In this document: positions 1 through 5,783 of the stretch, piece after piece
Numbering within the stretch: the stretch's first letter is position 1
How the letters are laid out: every line of letters begins with the position of its first letter
DNA from: JAMORN01 sp027063545 [NCBI: bacterium]
Lineage (GTDB): Bacteria > JAMORN01
Length of the DNA stretch: 6,643 nucleotides
NCBI GenBank assembly: GCA_027063545.1
Contig: JAMORN010000148.1
Location: forward strand, 1 to 6,643
Direction: 5' to 3'
Translations under genes and position numbers: made by a program
Notes under the pieces: generated by a model
Database searches by the model: none
What the model saw: the letters and a program-made list of their open reading frames with translations, nothing else
Told to the model about the DNA's origin: nothing

Positions 1-299
1 AGCTTATATATTTCTTCAAACTTTTTTTTACCATATATAAAAGCTGTATATGTAGATATACCTATTTGTAATCCTTGCATTATAGCAATTAGAAAAAAAA
101 TTAAAGGATATACTACACCAATTCCAGAAATATAATAAGGTTCGTTTTTGTTAATTAGGGAAACAAAATAGGTATCAACAATATTATATAAAAATTGAAA
201 TAAAAGTCCCCATAATACAGGAACAGATTTTTTTATAATTAAAGGATATACTTCTCCTTCATAAATTTCTATGTCTTCTACAAATTCATTCTTTGCCAT
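1..299 (-). CDS. MATE-family multidrug/Na+ (or H+) antiporter, N-terminal fragment (runs off the left edge)
   Basis: This gene has 99 complete codons on the minus strand from an ATG at 299-297, and the rest lies beyond position 1. The start is supported by an AAGGTG Shine-Dalgarno (complement of 305-310), 5 nt upstream. After a short acidic, cytosolic-looking N-terminus (residues 1-18) comes a first membrane helix containing VPVLWGLLFQFLYNIVDTYF (residues 26-45). This matches the characteristic first helix of MATE transporters, with the Q-x-L-Y-N-x-V-D-T pattern. A second hydrophobic segment follows at about 57-80 (ISGIGVVYPLIFFLIAIMQG), then a basic loop GKKK. Full-length MATE proteins are about 450 residues with 12 helices, so under a quarter is present. 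The family exports cationic drugs or metabolites by Na+ or H+ antiport; some distant members of the wider MOP superfamily are lipid-linked sugar flippases, but the D-T motif favours the MATE branch. The substrate cannot be told. It is transcribed divergently from the ferredoxin and is probably not part of the rightward operon. Confidence 0.85.
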   Translation of the reverse strand, partial: MAKNEFVEDIEIYEGEVYPLIIKKSVPVLWGLLFQFLYNIVDTYFVSLINKNEPYYISGIGVVYPLIFFLIAIMQGLQIGISTYTAFIYGKKKFEEIYK

Positions 300-346
300 A
301 TAAACACCTTTTAAATTTAAGTTAATCTTAGAAAATAAAAAATTAA

Positions 347-352
347 AGTATA
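347..352 (-). promoter_or_regulatory. possible -10 box for the leftward MATE gene
   Basis: On the minus strand 347-352 reads TATACT, five of six matches to TATAAT, about 48 nt upstream of the MATE start codon. No convincing -35 hexamer lies 16-18 bp upstream, where the sequence is a run of A. In DNA this AT-rich a -10 match occurs easily by chance, so this is only a candidate. Confidence 0.2.
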
Positions 353-364
353 GAATTAAAAAGT

Positions 365-393
365 TTGAATTTTTTTGTAATAAAAATTATTTT
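365..393 (+). promoter_or_regulatory. candidate sigma-70 type promoter for ferredoxin, ffs and possibly the downstream operon
   Basis: TTGAAT at 365-370 and TATTTT at 388-393 are separated by 17 bp, each matching four of six consensus positions (TTGACA, TATAAT). Transcription would start near 400 and leave a 5' leader of about 50 nt before the ferredoxin ATG. It is the best spaced pair seen between the divergent genes, and no clear promoter is visible between the ferredoxin and the glycosylation genes. The region is so AT-rich that false matches are expected. The remaining sequence of 300-447 shows no riboswitch, operator or convincing hairpin. Confidence 0.35.
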
Positions 394-447
394 AAAAAAA
401 CTTAGGAAACAAAAACATTAACCAATAACATAAAAGGAGGGCTAAAG

Positions 448-621
448 ATGGCTCATGTAATATCTGATGAATGTATATCTTGTGGAGCATGCCAAAGTGT
501 ATGTCCAACAGAAGCAATTAGTCCAGGTGATACAAAATATGAAATCGATCCTGAAAAATGTATTGATTGTGGTGCTTGTGTAGATGTTTGTCCAGTAGGT
601 GCTATTAGCCCAGGAGAATAA
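448..621 (+). CDS. 2[4Fe-4S] bacterial-type (clostridial) ferredoxin
   Basis: This encodes a complete 57-residue protein starting at ATG 448, with an excellent Shine-Dalgarno AAAGGAGGG (433-441) 6 nt upstream, and ending in TAA at 619-621. It carries two classic cluster motifs: C9-x2-C12-x2-C15-x3-C19-P and C38-x2-C41-x2-C44-x3-C48-P. In this family the first three cysteines of one motif and the last of the other bind each [4Fe-4S] cluster. Length and acidity are typical of the low-potential ferredoxins that pass electrons between pyruvate:ferredoxin oxidoreductase, hydrogenases and related enzymes in the cytoplasm of anaerobes. The two halves are visibly repeated, each ending in A-I-S-P-G (23-27 and 52-56), and the protein stops one residue after the second copy. 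The larger minus-strand reading frame over 453-689 is an antisense shadow. The ferredoxin lies 14 bp before the SRP RNA gene; its partner enzyme is not in the window. Confidence 0.95.
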   Translation: MAHVISDECISCGACQSVCPTEAISPGDTKYEIDPEKCIDCGACVDVCPVGAISPGE

Positions 622-635
622 TTAATTTTATATTT

Positions 636-724
636 GGGGGCCATGGTAGTGGTAGCGGCATGAACCCCGCCAGGCCCGAAAGGGAGCAACGGTAAGTGTG
701 CGCGCCACGTACCATGGTTACCCC
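636..724 (+). ncRNA. ffs: small bacterial signal recognition particle RNA (4.5S-like)
   Basis: The RNA partners with Ffh to form the signal recognition particle, which targets nascent membrane proteins to FtsY and the translocon. The diagnostic apical domain is present: the segment CCAGGCCCGAAAGGGAGCA (670-688) forms the CCC/GGG stem (675-677 with 682-684) capped by a GAAA tetraloop at 678-681. Below it lies the conserved symmetric internal loop with C-A-G-G on one side and A-G-C-A on the other. A CCG/CGG stem follows below that (667-669 with 690-692). The outer helix is clear: GGGG 636-639 with CCCC 721-724, CCATGGTA 641-648 with TACCATGG 710-717, and GTGG 649-652 with CCAC 705-708, leaving G709 bulged. 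I count about 65% G+C in a roughly 30% G+C surrounding. At about 89 nt it is of the small type without an Alu domain. The exact ends are estimated from the outer pairing; processing could shift them by a few bases. Confidence 0.95.
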
Positions 725-735
725 ATTTGTTTGTA

Positions 736-743
736 AAAGGAGG
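736..743 (+). promoter_or_regulatory. strong Shine-Dalgarno misplaced relative to the GTG start of the next gene; possible 33-codon leader ORF
   Basis: AAAGGAGG at 736-743 is as good a ribosome binding site as any in the window. It lies 22 nt before the GTG start at 766, beyond the usual 5-10 nt. An ATG at 747-749 sits only 3 nt after it and opens a 33-codon frame (747-848, beginning MRGLDISEESF, stop TAA 846-848) that overlaps the start of the membrane protein gene in another frame. GGGG at 751-754 is a weaker ribosome site 11 nt before the GTG. The frame of the GTG is closed by TAA immediately upstream (763-765), so no earlier in-frame start exists. The leader ORF may be real, accidental, or a sign of a small indel. 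Confidence 0.4.
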
Positions 744-765
744 AAGATGCGGGGATTAGATATAA

Positions 766-1734
766 GTGAAGAAAGTTTCAACATTTTTTCTCAAGTTTAT
801 TTTTTTAATACTTCTTCTATACTTAATTTTGAGAAAAGTAGATACTAATAGAATTTATGATGAATTTAAACATATTAATTTAATTTATTTTATAATTTCA
901 GCCTTTTTCTATTTTATTTCTACATTTACAGCAGCGTTCCAATGGAGATATTTATTAAAAATACAAAATATAAAAATTTCTTATCCTGAAGTTTTAGAGT
1001 TTACTTATATGGGATTATTTTTTAATTCATTTCTTCCATCTTCTACTGGAGGAGATGTTTATAAAGTATATAAAGCAGGAAAAAAAACATCAAATTGGGG
1101 TAGAATATTATCAGCTACTTTTTTAGATAGAGTATATGGGTTTATAGTATTAATCTTAATAGGATTATTTGGAACAATTATATCATTTTCATATCTGGTA
1201 GATAAAAAATTGATAGTATTTATCTCCCTAATTGCTTTTTTATTTTTTATGATAATAACTCTTCTTATAGTGATTTCTGAAAAGGTATTTTTAATTACTA
1301 CATATATACTTGAAAAGTTTAGATTAGATAATTTAATCCCGATATTGAAGAATTTTAGATTATATACTATTTTTACAATTAAACAGAAAAAAATTTTAAT
1401 AATATTTTTTATAAGTTTTTTAACACAAATGTTAAGAATTATATCAAATTACTATGCTGCAAAAAGTTTAAATGTAGATATACCTTTTGTTTTATTTTTA
1501 AGTTTTATCCCTATTATAGGAACTGCTGTTGCTATACCAATTAGTTTTGGAGGAGTTGGAGTAAGAGAGTATCTTTCTATGGAACTTTTTGGCAACTTTA
1601 CTACTTTAGAGAAGGCAATTTTAATGCAAACATTGGCATATTTAGGAACTTTAATTGTAAATTCTTTAGGAATTTTTGTACTTATATATGATTGGTTTTT
1701 TAAGAGAGAAAAGTTGGAGATAGAAAATGGTTGA
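766..1734 (+). CDS. polytopic membrane protein of the AglD2/LPG-synthase transmembrane-domain (UPF0104, YbhN-like) family
   Basis: This is a 322-residue integral membrane protein with about seven hydrophobic spans, near residues 8-23, 38-57, 123-143, 148-171, 209-230, 240-259 and 288-310. Family landmarks are N-S-F-L-P-S-S-T-G-G-D at 87-97, the L-D-R of FLDRVYG at 119-125, and S-F-G-G-V-G-V-R-E at 260-268. These correspond to the conserved N-x3-P-x3-G-D, D-R and P-x-G-G-x-G-x-R-E signatures of the domain also found at the N-terminus of lysylphosphatidylglycerol synthase (MprF). The cytosolic aminoacyl-transferase domain of MprF is absent, so it is not a lysyl-lipid synthase. The MprF membrane domain flips lipids, and stand-alone members often sit beside glycosyltransferases, so a role in translocating or handling a lipid-linked sugar is inferred. 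GTG is used as start because TAA precedes it in frame; the best Shine-Dalgarno is 22 nt away. It overlaps the next gene by 8 bp. Confidence 0.85.
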   Translation: MKKVSTFFLKFIFLILLLYLILRKVDTNRIYDEFKHINLIYFIISAFFYFISTFTAAFQWRYLLKIQNIKISYPEVLEFTYMGLFFNSFLPSSTGGDVYKVYKAGKKTSNWGRILSATFLDRVYGFIVLILIGLFGTIISFSYLVDKKLIVFISLIAFLFFMIITLLIVISEKVFLITTYILEKFRLDNLIPILKNFRLYTIFTIKQKKILIIFFISFLTQMLRIISNYYAAKSLNVDIPFVLFLSFIPIIGTAVAIPISFGGVGVREYLSMELFGNFTTLEKAILMQTLAYLGTLIVNSLGIFVLIYDWFFKREKLEIENG

Positions 1735-2674
1735 TAAAAAGCAAATAAATGTAAGTTTTGTTATACCTGTTTATAATGAAGAAGAAAGTCTTGAAGAGCT
1801 TTTAGATAAAATAAAAAAAGTAGCAGACGAGCACTTTAATAAATATGAAATAATAGTTGTAGATGATGGTTCAACAGATAATACATGGAATGTTTTAAAA
1901 AAATTAAAAAGAGAGTTGTATCCGAATATTTTAAAAATATATAGATTTAGAAGAAATTTTGGTAAGGCAGCAGCCCTTTCTTTAGGATTTAAAAAAACAA
2001 ATTACGATTTTGTTGCTACTTTGGATGGAGACTTACAAGATGATCCAGAAGAAATACCTTCAATGATTGATATTATTTTAGAAAAAGACTATGATTTAGT
2101 TTCTGGGTGGAAAAAGGTAAGACATGACCCTATTAGTAAAACATTACCATCTAAGATTTTTAATTTTGTGGTATCAATTGTAAGTGGTATAAGACTTCAT
2201 GATTTTAATTGTGGGTTAAAGGTTTATAGAAAAGAGGTTGTTAAAGAGATAAAAATATATGGAGAACTACATAGATATATTCCTGTTTTAGCTCATTGGT
2301 CAGGTTTTAAAGTTACGGAAAAAGTAGTAAAACATCATCCTCGTAAGTATGGAAGAAGCAAATATGGTTTTTCTAGATTTATTCATGGATTTTTAGATCT
2401 ATTAACTGTTATTTTTCTTCATAAATACATAAAAAAGCCTTTACATTTATTTGGAACTATAGGAGTTTTATTTTTAATTATAGGTGGTATTATTGATGCT
2501 TACTTTTTAGGAGTATGGCTATTAACTAGAACTCTTAGGGTTAGACCTCTTATGTTGTTAGGAATATTTTCAATTATAGTGGGAATACAATTTATTTCAT
2601 TGGGACTTTTAGGAGAGCTAATTACAATAACAAACAGAGAAGAGGAATATAAGATAAAGGAGTATGAAGAATGA
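1727..2674 (+). CDS. GT2 glycosyltransferase with two C-terminal membrane helices (CsbB/GtrB-type polyprenyl-phosphate sugar synthase)
   Basis: This is a 315-residue enzyme. Residues 8-230 form a GT-A fold: F-V-I-P-V-Y-N-E-E-E (11-20), V-V-D-D-G-S-T-D-N-T (44-53, nucleotide binding), R-R-N-F-G-K-A-A-A-L (75-84), and D-G-D-L-Q-D-D-P (100-107), whose aspartates bind the metal and catalyse. D-F-N-C-G-L-K-V-Y-R (159-168), H-R-Y-I-P (182-186) and the basic R-K-Y-G-R-S-K-Y-G (206-214) follow; these are typical of GtrB, CsbB, YkcC and related enzymes. Two membrane helices follow at about 239-263 and 273-297, then a charged cytosolic tail. Family members transfer glucose, GlcNAc or a similar sugar from a nucleotide sugar to undecaprenyl phosphate on the inner face of the membrane; the sugar cannot be read from the sequence. 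The start has GGAGA (1716-1720) 6 nt upstream. It overlaps the preceding gene by 8 bp and the following one by 4 bp (ATGA), indicating translational coupling. Confidence 0.93.
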   Translation: MVDKKQINVSFVIPVYNEEESLEELLDKIKKVADEHFNKYEIIVVDDGSTDNTWNVLKKLKRELYPNILKIYRFRRNFGKAAALSLGFKKTNYDFVATLDGDLQDDPEEIPSMIDIILEKDYDLVSGWKKVRHDPISKTLPSKIFNFVVSIVSGIRLHDFNCGLKVYRKEVVKEIKIYGELHRYIPVLAHWSGFKVTEKVVKHHPRKYGRSKYGFSRFIHGFLDLLTVIFLHKYIKKPLHLFGTIGVLFLIIGGIIDAYFLGVWLLTRTLRVRPLMLLGIFSIIVGIQFISLGLLGELITITNREEEYKIKEYEE

Positions 2675-5052
2675 ATAAGAAATTGTTGTTTATTTTTTTA
2701 ATCTTTTTTTTAGGAATAGGAATAATATACAAAGATTACCTCTTTTTAGGTAAAGAGTTTCTACCTCAAGATCTTTTAACTCAGGGGCTTCCAATTTCTA
2801 AATTCGTAGAGAGAAATAAAAATGGATTATTAGATTATCCATTATGGTATAATGATATATTTAGTGGTATGCCTCTTCATGCTAGTGGAAGTTATCATAT
2901 AATGTTTAACTTAGAAAAGTTTTTTAGACTATTTATACCTGAGAATATATTTTATGCTTTAAATGGCCGTTTTACGCTTCATTTACTTTTAGGATTTACT
3001 TTTATGCTTATATTTCTTTACTATTCTCTAGGATTATCTTTAGTTTCTTCTACAATAGGAGCCTTTTCTTACATTTTTACATCTCATATAATAGGAACAG
3101 AGCATGTTAATAGAATATCTTGTTTTATCTATATTCCCTTGGTTTTTATGGGAGTATATGAAGTTTTTTCTAAAAATAAAAATAGACAGATTTTAGGTTT
3201 TTTTCTTTTAGCATTAGGATTAGGCTTTCAATTTAATAGTTATCATCCTCAAATTACATATTATACTTTATTATTAATAGGTTTTTATTTTCTTTGGAAA
3301 ATTATATTTGATTGGAAGGATAATAAAACTATAAATAAATTAGCATTAGTTTTGGGAGTTTCTGCGATTATATTAGGATTTTTAATGGGACTTTTAGGAT
3401 TTTGGCCTTTATATGAGTATGCTCCTTATTCTGTAAGAGGAAGTGGTTTAACTGGACATGATAAATATATGTGGATAACCAATTGGAGCTTTTCACCAAA
3501 GTCTGTTTTAGATTTTATACTTCCTTATTTTGAGGGATTTTCTATAAGAACACCGGTTAATTATAATGGCACAACTCAACTTTTACCAACCTATTGGGGA
3601 AATATGCCTTTTACTGATTATCCTCATTATTTAGGGGTAGTAACTTTATTTTTGGCATTTGTTGGATTAAAAAATATTAAAAGAAATAGATTTATTCAGT
3701 TTTTAGTATTTATGTTTATTTTAACTTTATTTTTATCATTTGGAAGGGATTTCCCTTTAGTTTATAATATTTTTTATAATCTAATTCCAGGATTTGATAA
3801 GTTTAGAGGTCCTGCGATGATTCTTATAATTCTAGAATTTGTAGTTGCTATTTTGGCAGCAATGGGAAGTGAACTTCTTATAGAGGATGAGGAATATAGA
3901 GAGTATATATATAGAAAGTTTAAATATATAAGCTTAGCATTTTTAGGACTAGTTATTTTAATAGTAATATTTAATAGTGCTTTTAAGGATTTTATGTATT
4001 CATTATATAACGCTTCAGGTAAAGGACATCCTGTATTAAATGAAATAAGATTTAATCTTCTTATGAATGATATTTACAGATTTTTGGGAATATTAGGATT
4101 AATATACTTTGTTGTTTTTATATATAAAAATAATGTAATTAATAAATCAATTTTTGGATTTTTAATGATGATTTTAGTTTTTGGCGATTTAGTTTATATA
4201 GATTCTAAATTAGTTCATGGGCAATATCCTAAAGGATATAAAGAACTCTATTATCAAAAATTCTATGAAAAACAAAAGGATATTATTGATTATCTATTAA
4301 AAGACAAAGAAAAATTTAGGATATTAACACTTGATAATTTAAGTGAAACAAGATATGGATATTTTGGGATAGAAAATGTTGCAGGTTATCACGCTGCTAA
4401 ACTAGCTTTATATGATAAAATATGGAGAAGTAAAATATTATTAAATCCTGGTGTTTTTAATATGTTAAATGTAAAATATATAATAACTCAGCAAGATTTA
4501 TCATCCCTGGATTTTTTACAACTTATTAAACAAGATGGGAAAATAAAACTTTACTTAAATAAAAATTACTTAAAAAGGGTGTTTTTTGTAGATCATTATA
4601 ATATAATTAAAGATGATAATAAAGCCTTAAATATAATATCAAAGGTGAGTTTTGATCCTATTAGAGAATTTTTCTTTGATGAAGATATAAAAAGTCCATT
4701 ATCAAATTTAGGAAAAGATAATATAGAATATAAAATCATAGAATATTCTCCAGATTTAATTAAAGTTAAAGTAAAAACCCCAAATAATACTATTATGGTA
4801 TTTAGTGAAGTATACTATCCTTTATGGAAGTGCTTTGTGGATGGGAAAGAGACAAAAATATATAGGGCAAACTACTTATTGAGAAGTATATTTTTACCTA
4901 AAGGAGAGCATGAGATTATAATGAAATATCATCCAAAAAGCTTTTATATTAGTCTATACATAACTATTTTTATAATGGCTATTCTTGTATTAGGATTTAT
5001 AGGCTATTTAATATATATTTATAAACAAAAAGAGGTAGGAAATGATAAATAA
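2671..5052 (+). CDS. YfhO-family large membrane protein, predicted GT-C type glycosyltransferase
   Basis: This is a 793-residue protein with about thirteen predicted helices in residues 4-511, a large extracytoplasmic region at about 512-757 and a final helix at 758-784. After helix 1 an external loop carries L-P-Q-D-L-L (31-36) and P-L-W-Y-N-D-I-F-S-G-M-P (57-68), the family's N-terminal signature. Further landmarks are Y-W-G-N-M-P (308-313), P-H-Y-L-G (318-322), P-G-F-D-K-F-R-G-P (373-381), L-N-V-K-Y-I-I (599-605), and Y-Y-P-L-W-K-C-F-V-D-G-K (715-726) with P-K-G-E-H-E-I (743-749). These match the YfhO family closely in order and spacing. In Bacillus, YfhO works with the polyprenyl-phosphate GlcNAc synthase CsbB to modify lipoteichoic acid outside the cell. 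By analogy this enzyme would use the lipid-linked sugar made by a neighbouring GT2; acidic D34, D55 or D62 in the first loop are catalytic candidates (inferred). Shine-Dalgarno AAAGGAG (2656-2662) is 8 nt before ATG. It overlaps the next gene by 11 bp. Confidence 0.9.
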   Translation: MNKKLLFIFLIFFLGIGIIYKDYLFLGKEFLPQDLLTQGLPISKFVERNKNGLLDYPLWYNDIFSGMPLHASGSYHIMFNLEKFFRLFIPENIFYALNGRFTLHLLLGFTFMLIFLYYSLGLSLVSSTIGAFSYIFTSHIIGTEHVNRISCFIYIPLVFMGVYEVFSKNKNRQILGFFLLALGLGFQFNSYHPQITYYTLLLIGFYFLWKIIFDWKDNKTINKLALVLGVSAIILGFLMGLLGFWPLYEYAPYSVRGSGLTGHDKYMWITNWSFSPKSVLDFILPYFEGFSIRTPVNYNGTTQLLPTYWGNMPFTDYPHYLGVVTLFLAFVGLKNIKRNRFIQFLVFMFILTLFLSFGRDFPLVYNIFYNLIPGFDKFRGPAMILIILEFVVAILAAMGSELLIEDEEYREYIYRKFKYISLAFLGLVILIVIFNSAFKDFMYSLYNASGKGHPVLNEIRFNLLMNDIYRFLGILGLIYFVVFIYKNNVINKSIFGFLMMILVFGDLVYIDSKLVHGQYPKGYKELYYQKFYEKQKDIIDYLLKDKEKFRILTLDNLSETRYGYFGIENVAGYHAAKLALYDKIWRSKILLNPGVFNMLNVKYIITQQDLSSLDFLQLIKQDGKIKLYLNKNYLKRVFFVDHYNIIKDDNKALNIISKVSFDPIREFFFDEDIKSPLSNLGKDNIEYKIIEYSPDLIKVKVKTPNNTIMVFSEVYYPLWKCFVDGKETKIYRANYLLRSIFLPKGEHEIIMKYHPKSFYISLYITIFIMAILVLGFIGYLIYIYKQKEVGNDK

Positions 5053-5767
5053 AGTATTAACTATAATTCCTACATATAATGAAAAAGATAATATTGAAAA
5101 ACTATTAAATAAAATTTTTGAACTCTATAAAGATACAGATTTAGAGGTATTAGTTGTTGATGATAATTCTCCTGATGGTACAGCAAATATAGTTAAAAAT
5201 TATCCTCTTTTTAATGAGAGGGTTTTTATTTTAGAAAGAGAAAAAAAAGAAGGATTAGGTAAAGCTTATATAGCAGGTTTTAAATGGGCTTTAGAAAGAG
5301 ATTATGATGTTGTTGTTCAAATGGATGCAGATTTTTCTCATGATCCAATATATATAAAAGATTTACTTAACGCTATAGAGAATTATGATTTAGTTATAGG
5401 ATCAAGATATATAGAGGGAGTGAGTGTAGTACACTGGCCAATGACAAGACTTCTTTTAAGTTATGCAGCTTCTATTTATACAAGACTAGTTACTTCAATG
5501 CCTATAAAGGATCCAACGGGAGGTTTTAAGGCAATAAGAAGAGAGGTATTAAAGAGTATAAATTTAGATGATATCTCAGCTACCGGATATTCTTTTCAAA
5601 TAGAAGTTAATTACAGGACATGGAAAAAAGGTTTTAGAATAAAAGAAATACCTATAATTTTTGTTGATAGAGTTGAAGGGACTTCTAAAATGAATTCAAA
5701 AATAATTACAGAGGCATTATATATAATATGGAAATTAAGAATATTGTCTTTATTTAAGAAAATATAA
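5042..5767 (+). CDS. GT2 polyprenol-phosphate mannose (or related sugar) synthase, DPM1/Ppm1-like, soluble form
   Basis: This is a 241-residue enzyme with the near-complete motif set of dolichol-phosphate mannose synthases: I-I-P-T-Y-N-E (8-14), V-D-D-N-S-P-D-G-T (39-47), K-K-E-G-L-G-K-A-Y (68-76), M-D-A-D-F-S-H-D-P (94-102, metal and sugar-nucleotide aspartates), G-S-R-Y-I-E-G (120-126), D-P-T-G-G-F-K (157-163), G-Y-S-F-Q-I-E (182-188) and D-R-V-E-G-T-S-K-M (209-217). The family transfers mannose from GDP-mannose to a polyprenyl phosphate at the cytoplasmic face. No C-terminal membrane helices are present, so it is the short soluble type of bacterial Ppm1 catalytic domains and single-domain DPM synthases. 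Mannose is the default guess, but glucose- and aminosugar-specific relatives exist. Its ATG is preceded by AGAGG (5031-5035) and overlaps the YfhO-like gene by 11 bp. It has little similarity to the other GT2 in the operon outside the shared fold motifs. Confidence 0.92.
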   Translation: MINKVLTIIPTYNEKDNIEKLLNKIFELYKDTDLEVLVVDDNSPDGTANIVKNYPLFNERVFILEREKKEGLGKAYIAGFKWALERDYDVVVQMDADFSHDPIYIKDLLNAIENYDLVIGSRYIEGVSVVHWPMTRLLLSYAASIYTRLVTSMPIKDPTGGFKAIRREVLKSINLDDISATGYSFQIEVNYRTWKKGFRIKEIPIIFVDRVEGTSKMNSKIITEALYIIWKLRILSLFKKI

Positions 5768-5783
5768 CAAAGGGAGGAAAATA

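Noticed and set aside
300-447. Riboswitch or other structured leader upstream of the ferredoxin
   Set aside because: The sequence is almost all A and T, with no G+C-rich stems or recognisable conserved core. It looks like a plain divergent promoter region.
453-689. 78-codon reading frame on the minus strand over the ferredoxin and the SRP RNA
   Set aside because: It is antisense to a clear ferredoxin with all eight cysteines and to a structured RNA. It has no family resemblance, and its repeated peptide (P-G-L-I-A) only mirrors the duplicated ferredoxin halves.
641-717. CCATGG palindromes at both ends (641-646 and 712-717) as possible terminal repeats of a small mobile element
   Set aside because: They are the two strands of the outer SRP RNA helix, and the intervening sequence matches the conserved SRP core.
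636-732. SRP stem followed by T-rich 726-732 as a classical intrinsic terminator
   Set aside because: The T-run is interrupted (ATTTGTTTG) and the stem is the long, bulged RNA gene itself and not a short GC hairpin next to the T-run. Partial termination is possible but not supported enough to call.
766-1734. Lysylphosphatidylglycerol synthase (MprF)
   Set aside because: Only the membrane domain is present at 322 residues; the C-terminal aminoacyl-transferase domain is missing and the next gene is a glycosyltransferase in another frame.
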